Counted from the stretch's first letter, positions 1 to 12,384 are shown. The stretch is DNA of 64,000 bases from Larimichthys crocea (GCF_000972845.2 NC_040032.1:8993498-9057497); one strand, 5' to 3'. The notes: generated by a model not told the origin, from the letters alone. A program made the numbers and translations.

Positions 1-615
1 GCTGGCTGGTACGACGACTTCAACTGCAACTCTGGGACGCCATGAAAGGGAGGACCGAGCAGGTGGGTGGAGCTGGAGGTTGACACGCCACCACCTCGAT
101 GTGAGCGGAACTCACTTTAATGTTTTCATCTCTAAAGAAGCACACACAGACAATCTGACACGGAGTCAGTCAGGTTCATCAGGTGACGTCACAAACGTTT
201 ATATCCGGTAGATTCAACCTGGAACTCTCTCATGGTGAGCTCAGAGGATCTCTTTGACAGATGTTTGTCCTGCCACAGACGGAAGAGCAGAAGCAGGCAT
301 CGGTCCGCACTTCACGTCATCTGTAAATGCATTACTTCCTCGAAGGAAGTTTGTGTTTAATAAGCTGAAGTAAAGTTACAAAAATCACTGCACTGACTAA
401 CAACTAAACTGACTGTCCCTACTAATGTAATTAACGGAGCTGTGATGCCTGTTTTAAACTGTTTTAAGGGTGGAAGACTTGAAAATAATTCTTAACTCTG
501 TTTTTTTTCCCTCAAGTAAATGAGGCTGAATTTACAAAGAAGAAAGACGTCTGAACAGATTCAAAGGAAACATAAAATGAATTCTTTCTGACAATCACTT
601 AAAAGGATGCAGATG
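1..615. other. Intergenic, no clear gene
   Basis: I see no supported gene here. The first ~55 bases read openly in two frames; one ends in a stop near base 45, the other reaches a CAG|GTGGGT donor-like site near base 63. Either could be the tail of an exon of a gene lying to the left, but neither peptide is one I recognise. The rest is ordinary AT-rich non-coding sequence. Confidence 0.5.
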
Positions 616-625
616 NNNNNNNNNN
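616..625. other. Assembly gap (10 N)
   Basis: A run of ten N characters. Ten is a placeholder length, so the true gap size is unknown. Confidence 0.99.
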
Positions 626-1035
626 TGTGAAGCGCTCCGTGCACAGTGTCACCCCCCCAAAAAACCTGAGCCGGGACACCTCCACCCGAGACACGCGCGC
701 GCGGGCAGAGAGGACCGCGAGACAGAAGAGGGGTCTGAAGCAGGAAGTGGGTGAAACCGTCACGAGGAGGCTCAGAGAGGTGAGTCTGTGTCAGGTGGAG
801 GAGGTGGAGGAGGAGGAGGGTGGGGGACACTTCCTGACCGACATCCTCACAAAACAAAAACAAGCCGCAGCTGAGAAGGTGGCGTACTCTCCACAAACAC
901 AAGTTCCTCTGCAGCAGCTGCTCCACCCTCCCAGGCCGGAAACAAGGATTTTATTTTGGTAACCGGCTTGTTTCCAAAAATAAGGTCCGCGGCCCCCCCG
1001 CAGGTCCTCAGCACGGGTCTGTGACAGGAGGAGAA

Positions 1036-1036
1036 A

Positions 1037-1080
<44 letters not shown>
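1036..1080. repeat. (ATC)n microsatellite
   Basis: About 15 uninterrupted ATC triplets. They produce poly-Ser and poly-Met open frames on the two strands, which I treat as artefacts. Confidence 0.95.
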
Positions 1081-1189
1081 GCAAACTCCATCAGCTCCTG
1101 CAGAAGAGGAAGCAAACCTCCAACTGACAGAAAGATTCAACTTCCTGTTGTAACCGCTGACAGGGTCACATCATGTGTCAGAGGCTGTT

Positions 1190-1352
1190 TGACACACTCA
1201 CTGATGCTCAGTGTTTTTAACACACTCACTGATGCTCAGTGTGTTTTTAACACTCACTGATGCTCAGTGTTTAACACACTCACTGATGCTCAGTGTGTTT
1301 TTAACACACTCACTGATGCTCAGTGTGTTTTTAACACACTCACTGATGCTGA
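1190..1352. repeat. ~30-bp minisatellite, six units
   Basis: Six head-to-tail units share the core CACTCACTGATGCTCAGTG, separated by T-rich linkers of varying length (linker TTTAA to GTTTTTAA), so unit length runs from about 25 to 31 bases. It runs directly into the 9-bp array that follows. Confidence 0.9.
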
Positions 1353-1356
1353 GTGT

Positions 1357-1575
1357 ATGTAGCTCAGTTAGTTCTGTTAGCTCAGTTAGTTCTGTTAGCT
1401 CTGTTAGCTCAGTTAGTTCAGTTAGCTCTGTTAGCTCAGTTAGCTGCATTAGCTCTGCTAATCATGCTAACTCTGTTAGCTCAGTTAGCTCTGTTAGCTC
1501 GGTTAGCTCTGTTAGCGGCATTAGCTCTGCTAATCATGCTAACTCTTTTAGCTCAGTTAGTCAGTTTGTTAACTT
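1357..1575. repeat. 9-bp TTAGCTCNG tandem array, block 1
   Basis: Tandem units of GTTAGCTCT and GTTAGCTCA, some degenerate, interrupted by two copies of a longer segment containing GCTCTGCTAATCATGCTAAC. Because the unit is a multiple of three, all frames stay open and give Val-Ser-Ser or Leu-Ala-Gln type repeats. Nothing else suggests it is translated. Confidence 0.92.
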
Positions 1576-1824
1576 TGTTACCATCTCTGAGATGCTAGCC
1601 CTCAGCTAACGTTACAACACATTCACGACACAGCAACTTGACAGCAATTTGTTGCTGTTAGCATTGTTGAACTGAGGCGCTAGCTCACAGCTAACATTAT
1701 TATAACACTGTAACAACCGCACAGTTACCTCTGTTAAGTTTGTTAGCAACCGCCCTTTACTTATTGAAACTATTGCAACTGAATTTTGCGGCTAATCTGG
1801 AGGCAGGTGCTACGTAGCCATACT

Positions 1825-1859
<35 letters not shown>

Positions 1860-2090
1860 GAGTTGTTAGCTTAGCAAACGTTCTAACAGTCTTGACAGTA
1901 GCTATTCGGGGCTGTTAGCTCTGCCGCTCTCAGCTAACGTTAAACATTTAGCACACAGAGACTTTTACAAATGGTCGCCAGTTAGCTCTGTTAGCTCTGT
2001 TAGCTCTGCCGATCTCAGCTAACGTTAAACATTTAGCGACTTTTAGAAATGGTTGTCAACGTGCTTCAGTGACTGTCAAAGCTCTCTGTG
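1576..2090. repeat. Degenerate spacer between array blocks, with (CA)n
   Basis: The spacer holds a (CA)n tract at about 1827-1857 and two copies of a segment ending in CAGCTAACGTTAAACATTTAGC (near 1930 and near 2017), so the array has expanded at more than one scale. Scattered GTTAGC words show it derives from the same repeat. Confidence 0.8.
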
Positions 2091-2091
2091 C

Positions 2092-2503
2092 GCCAGTTAT
2101 CTCAGTTATCTCTGTTATCTCAGTTAGCTCAGTTAGCTCTGTTAGCTCAGGTAGCGCTGTTAGCTCTGTTAGCGCTGTTAGCTCTGTTATCTCTGTTAGC
2201 TCTGTTAGCTCAGTTAGCTCTGTTAGCTCAGTTAGCTGTGTTAGCTCTGTTAGCTCAGTTATCTCTGTTAGCTCAGGTAGCTCTGTTAGCTCAGTTATCT
2301 CAGTTAGCTCTGTTAGCTCTGTTAGCTCAGGTAGCTCTGTTAGCTCAGTTAGGTCAGTTAGCTCTGTTAGCTCTGTTAGCTCAGTTATCTCAGTTATCTC
2401 AGTTAGCTCTGTTAGCTCTGTTAGCTTTGTTAGCTCTGTTATCTCAGTTAGCTCTGTTAGCTCAGTTAGCTCTGTTAGCTCTGTTAGCTCAGTTAGCTCT
2501 GTC
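2092..2503. repeat. 9-bp TTAGCTCNG tandem array, block 2
   Basis: About 45 units of GTTAGCTCT or GTTAGCTCA, with a minority of GTTATCTCN and GTTAGCGCT variants. The mixture of T and A at the eighth base has no simple alternation. The open frames across it (Val-Ser-Ser type) are a by-product of the 9-base period. Confidence 0.95.
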
Positions 2504-3577
2504 TCTCTCCGTCACTGGGTGTGATCTCTGTTATTTAGCAGGTGATGTCTCTTCATGTCCCATCATGCTTTGTCGTGTGTTCAGGTTCTCCAGGTTCTGC
2601 AGGGAAGGTCGGTCACCTGATCACGCTCAGCAGTATGTCAACAAACAAGCAGCTGTGAATCAGCTGACTGCACATACCAACCTGAGGTGTGAGCTTTCAT
2701 TAAAAACCAGTGAGTCACTCCCAGAGTCCGTCTCCATCTTCACGAAATCTCTACTCGACTGTGCAGAAAAGCAGCAGCTGAGTCGCTTCAGGTGACACCT
2801 GAGCGCCTCTGAGCTCCGTTTGTTTATCTGAGGCTGGAGGCGTTCACGAGGCTTCACGTGCTGCTGTGCACATGATGATGTTCATTTTTAGGAAGCGCTG
2901 CAAAGAGCAAAAACATCATTTGAAACAGAGAACCGAGATGATCTGATGACGCGTTCCATACATAGAGCAGGTCTTTCTAAGAGTCACAGAGACAGTTCAC
3001 ACCATGAGCGAGCACTTGAAGAGGCAGAAACCTTGAGCAGAACCGTGATCATGGTGAGCTGCCATCTGCCATGACCGGTTCTGATTGATAGTAGTAATAA
3101 AAAATAACAGTATTTATAGATGGCATCAAGGCCCAACCACAATCCCCGATCTCGGTGTAGCCACGATTCACAAGAATCTGCTCGACGAGAAAACAGAAAA
3201 ACAAAAAGTTGGTAACATCCATTAATGACATGAATGTGTCCCCCAGCAGTCTAGGCCTATAGAGGCACAACTGAGGGATGGTTCAGGCCTGACATCACCT
3301 CACCTCACCAGAACGTCTTAAGATGACTCTTACATGTGGAGAAGGGCTCTGCCTCCAGAACCAGAATTGGGAGCTGGTTCCCCAGGAGAGGAGCTTGATA
3401 GCTGAAAGCTCTGGCTCCCAATCTACTTTAGAGACCATTGGAACCTCAAGGAACCTCGAGGAACCATGAGGAACCTCAAGGACCGCAAGAAACCACAAGT
3501 GTTCTAGTGTAGGGTGTTAGGGTTCTCTGAGCTCTTCAAGATATCAAGTTTAAACCTCATTGATTTCTCTTTCACAG
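2504..3577. other. Intergenic / probable slc12a9 upstream region
   Basis: No coding exon is supported. A short cluster of GGAACCTCAAG / GGAACCTCGAG / GGAACCATGAG direct repeats lies at about 3438-3490. The 3' end is the polypyrimidine tract and CAG acceptor (to 3577) of the first coding exon of slc12a9, so the non-coding first exon and promoter should lie upstream, but I cannot place them. Confidence 0.5.
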
Positions 3578-3607
3578 GTCAACCAGGCCGGCTCTTCCTC
3601 ACCAACC

Positions 3608-6600
3608 ATGTCGAACGAGCGCACCCCCCTGATCACCTCAGGCGTTTGTGGCCTTGCTGTGACCGCGGCGGCATGCGGCGCAGAGTCGGACGCCACCCCC
3701 GAATCCAACTCGGGGACGCCGAGCAAAGACCCTCGAAAACTGAACACTTTCTTTGGGGTGATGGTGCCGACCATCCTCTCCATGTTCAGCATCATTCTGT
3801 TCCTGCGGAGCGGTGAGGTTTCTAGATGTTTGCTCGAGTCTCTCACGGTGTTACCGCTGCGATGACTAACACTGACGAGATCTCTCTTGCAGGGTTCGTG
3901 GTGGGTCATGCAGGGCTGTTACAGGGTCTCTTGATGCTGGTCGTCGCCTACACCATCATATCTCTGACTATACTGTCCATCTGTGCCATCTCCACCAACG
4001 GTGCCATACAAGGAGGTGGAGCTTACTGTATCCTGAAGACCAAAGTTCAAAGTTCTTGTTGAGTTTGTTCATTTCAGTTGAAACGTCGACCTTAACAAAG
4101 TGTGATCAGACATGATCAGTCGCTCTCTGGGTCCAGAGTTCGGAGGAAGCATCGGTTTGATGTTCTTCCTGGCCAAAGTGTGTGCATGTGGAGAGTATGT
4201 TCTCGGTCTCGTGGAGGCGATCCTTGACGTGTTTGGTTCAGATCCTGGTAAGTTCTGTTTCTCATCCCTGTTTTCTCACTAACTAAACAATCCCTCTTTA
4301 TCGTTCTCACTTTTCTGCCTCTGTTCTAGAGTCTTCTGTGTCCGGAGGGGTCCACGTCCTCCCTCAGGGTTACTGGTACACAGTCCTGTACTCCTCAGTC
4401 ATCCTGCTGCTGTGTCTCCTCGTCTGTCTGGTCGGCGCCCACATCTACTCCCGCACCGCCTTCGTCATCTTGCTGGTGGTCACCGTGTCCCTGCTGTCCA
4501 TCTTCATCAGCTCCGTGGCGGTCAAGCCTCGGGATTTTGTCATCACCCACCAGAGACCCGGTAACCAGACGGTCCACTTCAACGCCAGCTACACGGGCTA
4601 CAACGCCACCACGCTGAGGAGCAACCTGGCCTGTGAGGATCTGAAAGTACGCTTACGAGCCGAGCTTTTAAATTTAGGATCTTCATTTAACGCTCTGGCT
4701 GTTTGTTCCTCTTTTTGTTCTCGTTGCAGCTGGTTACACTTTGGACTACAGCACCAACTCTGTCATGTCTTTTGCCACCGTGTTTGCCGTCATGTTCACC
4801 AGCTGCACGGGGATCATGGCCGGCGCCAACATGTCAGGTTAAAGATTTGCTGATACCTTTGAGTGGTGTGCGTGTCATGATGCAGACGAGCGTCAAACAG
4901 GAGACATGTTTATACGTTGTAAATCTTCCTGTGCATGTACAAACAATCATGAAACCGCCTGATGTTTGCTCTTCCTCTGAAGGCGAGCTGAAGACTCCGA
5001 GTGTGTCCATCCCTAAAGGCACCATCGTAGCCGTCTTCTACACCTTCACCGTCTACGCCCTCCTCTTCATCTTGGTCAGCGCCACCTGCGACAGGTCTGA
5101 CATGCTTCAGAATAAAGTTTGATATTAATACTTGAAGAAACATCAACAGTCAGAGCTTTCTTCTTCTTCTTCTTCTTCAGGACGCTGCTGGTTCAGGATT
5201 ACGGCTTCCTCCAGAAAATCAACATCTGGCCTCCGTTTGTCACCATCGGGATCTACTGCGCCTCGCTGTCAGCTGCTATGTGCTCTATGATCGGAGCGTC
5301 CCGGATCCTCCACGCTCTCGCTCTGGATCAACTCTTTGGTGAGGCTTGGTGAGGTTATTTTCACCGTATCAGGATCTACTTCGTGCACTGAGACGCTTGT
5401 TCTCCTCACAGGTTTGCCGTTGGCGCCGGCCGCCGTCACATCGAGCTCGGGGAATCCGTGGGTGGCGGTTCTGTACACGTGGGGCCTGGCACAGGTGAGC
5501 GGAGTTCCTGTGGCGTGCCGCCATTTTCTGAACCACATCTGTGTGACTGAAACTGTGGTTTGTGTTTCAGTGCGTCGTGTTTGCAGGTCAGCTCAACTCT
5601 ATCGCCAGTTTGGTGACTGTTTTCTACCTGCTCGCCTACGCTGCGGTTGACCTCGCCTGTTTGGCTCTCGAGTGGGCGTCTGCGCCAAATTTCAGGTAAT
5701 AAAATGTTGGTGAAGCAAGAAAAATCTAAATCAGTGGCGCTAGAAAATGTAGTTAAGTCGCTTTCTACGGGTTCAACAAGTGATGTCAAATTTAGCACAA
5801 GCCCTCAACATCACAGCGATGAACAGCCCCGTGAGGCTCGCTCGGTTATCTTCCTGTCTTTGTTTTATGGGACATGATATTTATCGCCTCTCTCTGCTTC
5901 TGTTTTTCATGCGTCTCTGTTCCTCAGGCCGACCTTCCAGCTCTTCTCCTGGCACACCTGCCTGCTGGGGATTCTCAGCTGTTTGGTGATGATGTTCGTC
6001 ATCAACCCCGTGTACTCGTCGGGCAGCATCGTCCTCCTCTTGCTGCTGCTGCTCTTCCTCCACTACAGATCGCCCACCAGCAGCTGGGGCTACATCAGCC
6101 AGGCGCTCATCTTCCATCAGGTATCCGGACTCGCACGGACAGATCTAGAATCAGACGTGCGGCTCGTCATCAGCGCTGTCTTTCCTTTTGGTTTAGGTGC
6201 GTAAGTATCTGTTGATGCTGGACGTGAGGAAAGACCACGTGAAGTTCTGGAGGCCTCAGGTGCTGCTGATGGTGGCCAACCCTCGCTCTTCCTGTCAGCT
6301 CATCCTGTTTGTCAACCAGCTGAAGAAGGGAGGGCTGTTCGTGTTGGGCCACGTGCAGCTGGGAGATCTGGGTAATGCTCTGCGATGGCCATCTGCAGCT
6401 CACAGTATTAAATTATTCTTATCTCTGTATCCTGTGTGCTTTCTGAAACTCCTAACTTGACGTCTGCGGGCACCATCACAGGAGGCTGCTCGTTTGACTT
6501 TCGCTTTCCATCTGCTGCTTTCTTTTGCATTTTTAATGAGAGAATAACTTTCTCTGGATCACTGTGGCGTCAGGTCTGAGAGTTTGAACCTGCCAGTTGT

Positions 6601-8196
6601 GAAGCTCCGTATTTATTTGTCTAAAGAAGCAAACGTGCTTTGAAAACCTCGAGAACAGACACAGCGTGATGCAGAAACACACTGATATATGACAGTGTGA
6701 CTTTGTGCCTCCTGGTGGCCTTCAGGACACATTACAGGGTTGAGTTATGATCATGTACTTGCAGTGTTGTAAAGTAATGAGTACAAACAGAGCCGGTCTA
6801 GACCGTACTCTCTGTAATATTTATAATTATCCAAAATTTCATTAAAATCTAAAGATTTAAGAAGATCTTTCATCTTTCTTCGCCCATGAATCATCTTCAA
6901 ATCACCCAGATTGATGTTGTGGGGTTATAACCTTCAATCTACCTGTTATACTCAGTAGTTAAAGCTGTCACTAGCTGCAACAGTACAATCCTACTTTATG
7001 CACCGTTAACAGTACCGGTACCTTCTTCCACTGTAATTCTGTAATTCTTCTGTGATATGCTCAGCTGTATTTCATCTTGTATTCCTGTTTGATTGACTCA
7101 AATCGCTGTAACTTCATTCCCGCCCTGTCCTGGTTTGTAGACACGCTGCCCTCTGACCCGGTCCAGCAGCAGTACAACTTCTGGTTGAGCCTCGTCGATA
7201 AACTTGGGGTGAAGGCCTTCGTGGACCTGACGCTGTCTCCCTCCGTCCGACAGGGAACGCAGCATCTGCTGCGCATCACCGGCCTCGGTAAGCTCCGATT
7301 CCTGTTCTCCGTGTCCACGTGTGGTCCTGTACAGGTTATGATAATCTTCTGCGTCTCTCTCTGAAGGTGGCATGAAGCCCAACACTCTGGTTTTGGGTTT
7401 CTATGACAGCTGCACCCCTGAGGACTTCTTCCTACAGGACACGGCGTTCTGCGACTCCTCGGTCGGACAAGGGACTGAGGATGAGTATAACTTTGGGGTG
7501 GACTTGCCTTCGTTACAGGCTCATTTCCCTCCGGTCCGACATGTCGAGAGCCCGCGCTGGCTGTCACCTGAGGAGTACATAGGGATCATCTCTGACGCCC
7601 TTAAAATGAGCAAGAACGTGTGCCTCGCTCGGTATTTCTTCCAGTTAGAAGGAGAAGGTAAAGACAGCAAGGTGGACGGGTCGGAGCGGACTATAGATGT
7701 GTGGCCTCTCAACCTGCTGCAGCCCGGCAGCCGTGATTACGAGGACGTGTGCAGCCTCTTCCTGCTGCAGATGGCCTGCGTCCTCAACATGTCCAACAAG
7801 TGGCGCCACGCAAGGATGAGAATCTTCCTGAACGTGGAGACCGAGTCCAACGACCAAGGCTGGGTGGTGAACGAAGAGACGTTCCGGGAGTTGCTGAAGA
7901 AGCTGAGGATCAGGGCGTCTATAAAGATCGTGCCGTGGGACTCGGTGGTGCAGCATCACGTTCAGTCGGCCGGCGAGCCGACCCAAGCTCTGTCCGAGGA
8001 CTTCCTGTCCGCCGTCAACGCCATGCTGATGGAGCACAGCTCGCAAGCCGCTGTTCGCTTCCTGTATTTACCCCGCCCTCCGGCTCATCACAGCCAATCA
8101 CAGCAGTACCTGGCTCAGGTGGAAGCAGTGACCAACGGTTTAGGACCAACGCTCCTGATTCACGGCGTCACGCCTGTCACGTACACAGACCTGTGA
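3608..8196 (+). CDS. slc12a9: Solute carrier family 12 member 9, complete, 13 coding exons
   Basis: This is a multi-pass membrane protein of the cation-chloride cotransporter family (SLC12A9, also called CCC-interacting protein); its transport substrate is not settled. Exons joined by GT-AG sites and frame: 3608-3812, 3893-4027, 4110-4247, 4330-4632, 4730-4837, 4983-5094, 5181-5338, 5412-5494, 5571-5695, 5928-6120, 6197-6371, 7141-7287, 7367-8196. They total 2712 bases, an exact multiple of three (903 aa, close to the human ~914). The start follows a CAG acceptor and begins [11 protein letters not shown]. First transmembrane helices follow [17 protein letters not shown]; the signature [19 protein letters not shown] and the motif [10 protein letters not shown] are present. 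The exon-4 loop has several N-glycosylation sequons (NQT, NAS, NAT). The long C-terminal cytosolic domain lies in the last exon, ending VTPVTYTDL. No disruption is seen. Confidence 0.95.
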
Positions 8197-9558
8197 GCAC
8201 GAGCTTTCCTGTTTTATGAGTAGCAGCAGCGCAAGTTTAAACTGTGGTTAAACATAAAGCCATGAAGTGCTAAAGGTACGGTATGTAGCAGCTTTGTTTC
8301 GTCGTTTAGCTGAAGCTTAGAGATGCCACAGCAAAGTGCACTTTTTAAAAAATGCCACTTGAGCTTTTTGCAATGAAAACAGATGTTTTCCTGTTCTCAG
8401 ATACTTGAAGCGGCCCGAGCCGAGAAATGGGAGAATACTAATAAAACGTTTGCAGGTGTGAATTATGTCGACGTAACCTCTGGTTGGCTTCAGCATTTAG
8501 CTTCTCACATAAGGCAGATATAAAAATGTGTCAAAGACTCAACACACAGTTTATTTTGAGAAATACGGGTTGTCTAACACCAGAACCCCACCGGGCACGT
8601 CTCCGTTACGTCTACGCAACTTCAAACCTCAGTCCAGACTTTAGCTTGCTCAGATTTGGTCTTTTTTCTGTTTTTTGTGCTTCCAAATGTGCAAATATGT
8701 ATTTAATTTAAAAAACAGTCATGTATTCTCTGCAGAGACGAGTGGAGACCGGGGACGCTTCAATTGCACTTAGCTCCGTACACGTAACGTGTCTCATCCG
8801 CGCCCGGTGGAATTTGGCCATAAGACATGGGATATAGAAACGTCTGTGTATATTTTCAGGGATTACATGTCGAGTTTGTGGTGTTTTCTCATAACAGATG
8901 ACTTTAATAGTTTTTTTATTAACTGCATTTTTGCTGCTCGCCTCTCTGGACCAGGTGACCCAAAGACGTTCAGGTTTTTGTTGCGTGTTCGTCTGCGATC
9001 ATGTTTTCCTGTTACTGTTTAATCTCGAGTCTTTACGAAAGAAATGAACTGTTTTGTACTTCCGACCTCGGAAAGAAGAACAGCACAGCTGTTACTTGGA
9101 TGTTCGTCATTCTTCATGATGCACTGATGGTTACCAACGATGATGAAAGCAGAACAAGTCATCACATTTTAACATTCAAAATAATTTAACTTACTTACAA
9201 AGTACAGAGTAAAACCTTCCTGCGTTTCTGTCTTTTAGTTTTACAGTGTTGCGGCGCTCGCGTGGACACAGATGCTGAATAAGTCATCGGTCGCCTGGCT
9301 CGGCATGTTCCATCGACAGTTAAAACAGTGAATGAGAAAGCCTTAAAGAACTGACACTTGTATACCAACGCTCTGTAAGTGTATATATTAAACTGCTGTT
9401 TGTCATAGAAGTAAATATATGCTAACTCTACTGAGTATTGTTATCTGTGTTCTCATGTGGAGTGTGACAGTCAAGATGAAATATCTCAACTAACCAAAGA
9501 CTTAAAGGTCCAGTGATTTAAAAACACAACTGTGACATCATGTAATCCACATCGTGGA
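8197..9558. other. slc12a9 3'UTR and convergent intergenic DNA
   Basis: This lies between the stop codons of two genes that point at each other. A candidate poly(A) signal for slc12a9 is at 8440-8445. Short open frames within it have no recognisable similarity. I see no further gene. Confidence 0.6.
8440..8445 (+). promoter_or_regulatory. Candidate poly(A) signal of slc12a9
   Basis: AATAAA about 245 bases after the slc12a9 stop, followed by a GT-containing stretch (TTTGCAGGTGTG). Placement is by motif and distance only. Confidence 0.5.
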
Positions 9559-11620
9559 CTACTCCTCCTTCTCCCTGCACGCTCGTCCGTCATTGAGTTT
9601 TGGGAGGTTTCGTAGTTTTCTGATGAAGACCGACGACATAAGAACCCAGTCCGGCACGAGTGTGAGCGCCGCGTCCTGTGGGACGATGGAAAAACAAGAT
9701 GTTAAGATGCTGCAGCGGCCGACAGTTTGATCATAAATCAGTCTGTTAGTGTCTCCGACCTGGAGAGCGTGGGACAGGCAGCCGCTGGTGTAGCTGGAGT
9801 GACCGACGGTGTTCAAGGCGTCGCGGGCGAAGCTCGGAGCGCTCTTCACGAAGCTGCTGACCGCAATGTTTTTTGTCATGTTGGTGGAAACCATGAAGGG
9901 CGTCACGCACTGAGGAGACACGGACTGTGGTTGGACAACTTCCTTTGACATCATCGTATTGTATCATATTTCACGCAGATGTTGGTCACAGTTCTTTTGA
10001 TATCCAAATTTAATGATGACAACTTCAGCCTCAGAAACGTCGGTCTGCTTTGTAAACCGTCATGAACTTTACCTGAACAATAATTCCCTCTGACTTGTAC
10101 TCGGCGTGCAGACACTGAGAGAAATACGTCACAAAGATCTGAAACAAAGAAAAAAAGCTCAAAGTCACCAAACAAGTGGATGAGCGGCTCGTGAATCTCG
10201 AATCGGTGTCATCGTGAGTGTCGTCGTGTGTCGGTGAGGAAATACCTTACTGGCAGAATAAACGGACAACAGAGGCTGTGGACGGACGGCCACTTGAGAC
10301 GAGATGTTGATGATCAGGCCCGTCCCTCTAAGAAGGAGATGGAAGACAAACGTCCATAAGTTCATAATCACTTGACTTTTATTGACTGTTACCTTCGGGG
10401 CGTGAGCTGCAGTACCTCTGAACCATGTCGGGAAGAATCAGCCTGGTCATCTGAGCGAATGAAACAGAAATCATCAGGTTTATTTAACCAAACGTGATCA
10501 TGTGGAAGCAGTCGTACAGGAAATGTCTTACCTGAGGCACAGACAGCACGTTACAGTTCACGATGTGAGTGATCTTCTGCTCAGAACAGAAACAAACTGT
10601 GAGTTACGGAGACGAACCTTCACCTGAATCATCACCCGGCGTGTCGTCTGCAGACAAACTCACCTGCTCGGCGTCTGGTGTTTCCAGGAAGTAGGTGAAA
10701 CTATCGGAAATGGACATTCCCACGTTGTTAACTGTGACAAACGAGACAAACAACCTGTGAGCACACAGCAGCTTCATCTGGATGACTTCCTCTGATTGGC
10801 TGTCCAATTACCCAGAACTCCAATCTGCAGCCCCTGCAGCTCTTCAGCTATCGCAGGATAGATCCTGTGACCGTCCGTGAAGTCCGCTCGGATGGTGCGA
10901 GTCTTCCGTCCGTACAGATCCTCTGAAGCAGACAAAGAATATTCTGGATGAAATGTTTCTGTTGTAACTGAACCTTCAGCACGCCGTCATTCCACTCACC
11001 AATCTCTTTGGCAACCAGCTGAAGTTTTTTATCAGATCTGCTCACCAAAACGACGTCCAGGCCTCGCCGCGCCAGCTACGAGGAAATATGCAGATAGACG
11101 AGTTAGACGACTTTTTTAACTCACAACAGGAGTGAAATGTGAAACACGACTCACCTCGATGGCGTAAGCTTTACCGATCCCAGACGTGGCGCCGGTGACG
11201 ACTGCAGGAAGGACCAAAAACACACAGTCAGTTCATCTATCAGCATGTCGTGGTGTCACTCTTTAACCAAACTTCAACACGTTTTCACTTCTGAACTGTC
11301 CATTTATACAAAACCAACTTCTAAATGTTACAGTGAAGTCAACAGTCGGCCTCAGCGAGCATCAGGTACAAATGTGAGTTGTTAAACTGCCAGTGGCGAG
11401 CTGTAAGTGAGGAAAGTGAGAGGAAGGGTAGCAAACATCCCGTGTGGTGAGCCAGAGAAAACTCTCCCTGCTTCAGTATGTGGATCAGATCCTGGACATC
11501 CTGCTGTGAATGATGTCAAATTAATAAATAAATGTTTCAGCTTATCATGTCTGAACTGCCCTGGCAGACGGAAGTCCGGTTAGTGCTGCTGATGGAAGTT
11601 AATGTGATATTTGCAATTGG

Positions 11621-11667
<47 letters not shown>

Positions 11668-11922
11668 AACTGAAAAGTAAACAACGCTGAAAAACTGGAA
11701 AGTGAACTCACACTGTTAACACGTCGTTTTGCCATTAAAAGTCACATAAAGTAGATTTCCTGTGTGGTTACCTGCCCACTGCCCAAATTTCCTGAAGTCC
11801 ACTTGCCAGAACTGTGACAGGACAAACTGTCTGAGTCCACACCAACACCTCCACACGAGCCTCGTCAGGTGGAAAACAACCAAGAACCCTCCGACGATGG
11901 CGAGCGCGGCAGAGAGCGACAT
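9559..11922 (-). CDS. hsd17b3: 17-beta-hydroxysteroid dehydrogenase type 3-like, complete, 11 exons
   Basis: A short-chain dehydrogenase/reductase anchored in the ER; HSD17B3 uses NADPH to reduce androstenedione to testosterone, mainly in testis. Minus-strand exons in coding order: 11922-11772, 11201-11155, 11075-11000, 10922-10812, 10731-10664, 10576-10532, 10450-10416, 10327-10246, 10138-10073, 9909-9760, 9675-9559. They sum to 948 bases, in frame, 315 aa (human 310). An N-terminal hydrophobic anchor (about residues 3-18) is followed by the cofactor motif TGATSGIG (54-61), NNVG, the catalytic Ser near 188 in NISS, and YSASK with Tyr201 and Lys205. The C-terminal part (TSGCLSHALQ, then LVPDWVLMSSVF) fits HSD17B3 better than its relative HSD17B12, which shares the fold and is the main alternative. 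An upstream in-frame ATG exists, but the one chosen sits directly before the anchor. Confidence 0.85.
11620..11664. repeat. (CA)n microsatellite in hsd17b3 intron 1
   Basis: A run of about 20 CA dinucleotides within the first intron of the minus-strand gene. Confidence 0.95.
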
Positions 11923-12384
11923 CCTGCAGCAGAGCTCTGGACTGAACGATGGGCTGCAAAAGCTCAATCCTAATTTTATATTAGAGGAAATGTGTGTGCT
12001 CCTCCCACACTGCCCCACCTCTCACTGTGTGCTGCTGTCACCAGCATGAAGTGAAGGAAACACCCCTGCAGGCCACACGATGCACCTGAACCTGACCCAA
12101 ATATCCAGAAATCCATAAAACATCATTAGAAACAAACTCCTCGACTGAAGTTCAGTTTAATTGTCAAATTTAATCATGAAGGTTCAAAATATAGCAATCA
12201 TAGAAAACTAAATAATAATAATAGATATTGTTTAAGTAATGTGAGTACCTTGTTTACCTGGAAAACCTGTAACACCTTGAAGGTAATCAGCATCAGCTGT
12301 TCCTGTTTATGTACTTCTCGTCTTTATGTCAACAAACATGCTGAATATTGAATATTTGCATATCCTGTTTGTTTTTTTTGGCTG

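Noticed and set aside
1..63. A possible exon tail at the left edge
   Set aside because: Two frames are open, but neither peptide is recognisable and only a few dozen bases are visible, so no gene is claimed.
1211..2795. Val-Ser-Ser and Leu-Ala-Gln repeat proteins
   Set aside because: They arise from a 9-base tandem array that keeps all frames open; no splice, promoter or domain evidence.
9559..11922. Naming this gene hsd17b12
   Set aside because: The N-terminal half is compatible, but the C-terminal segment and the exon 4-5 sequence fit HSD17B3 better; kept as the stated alternative.
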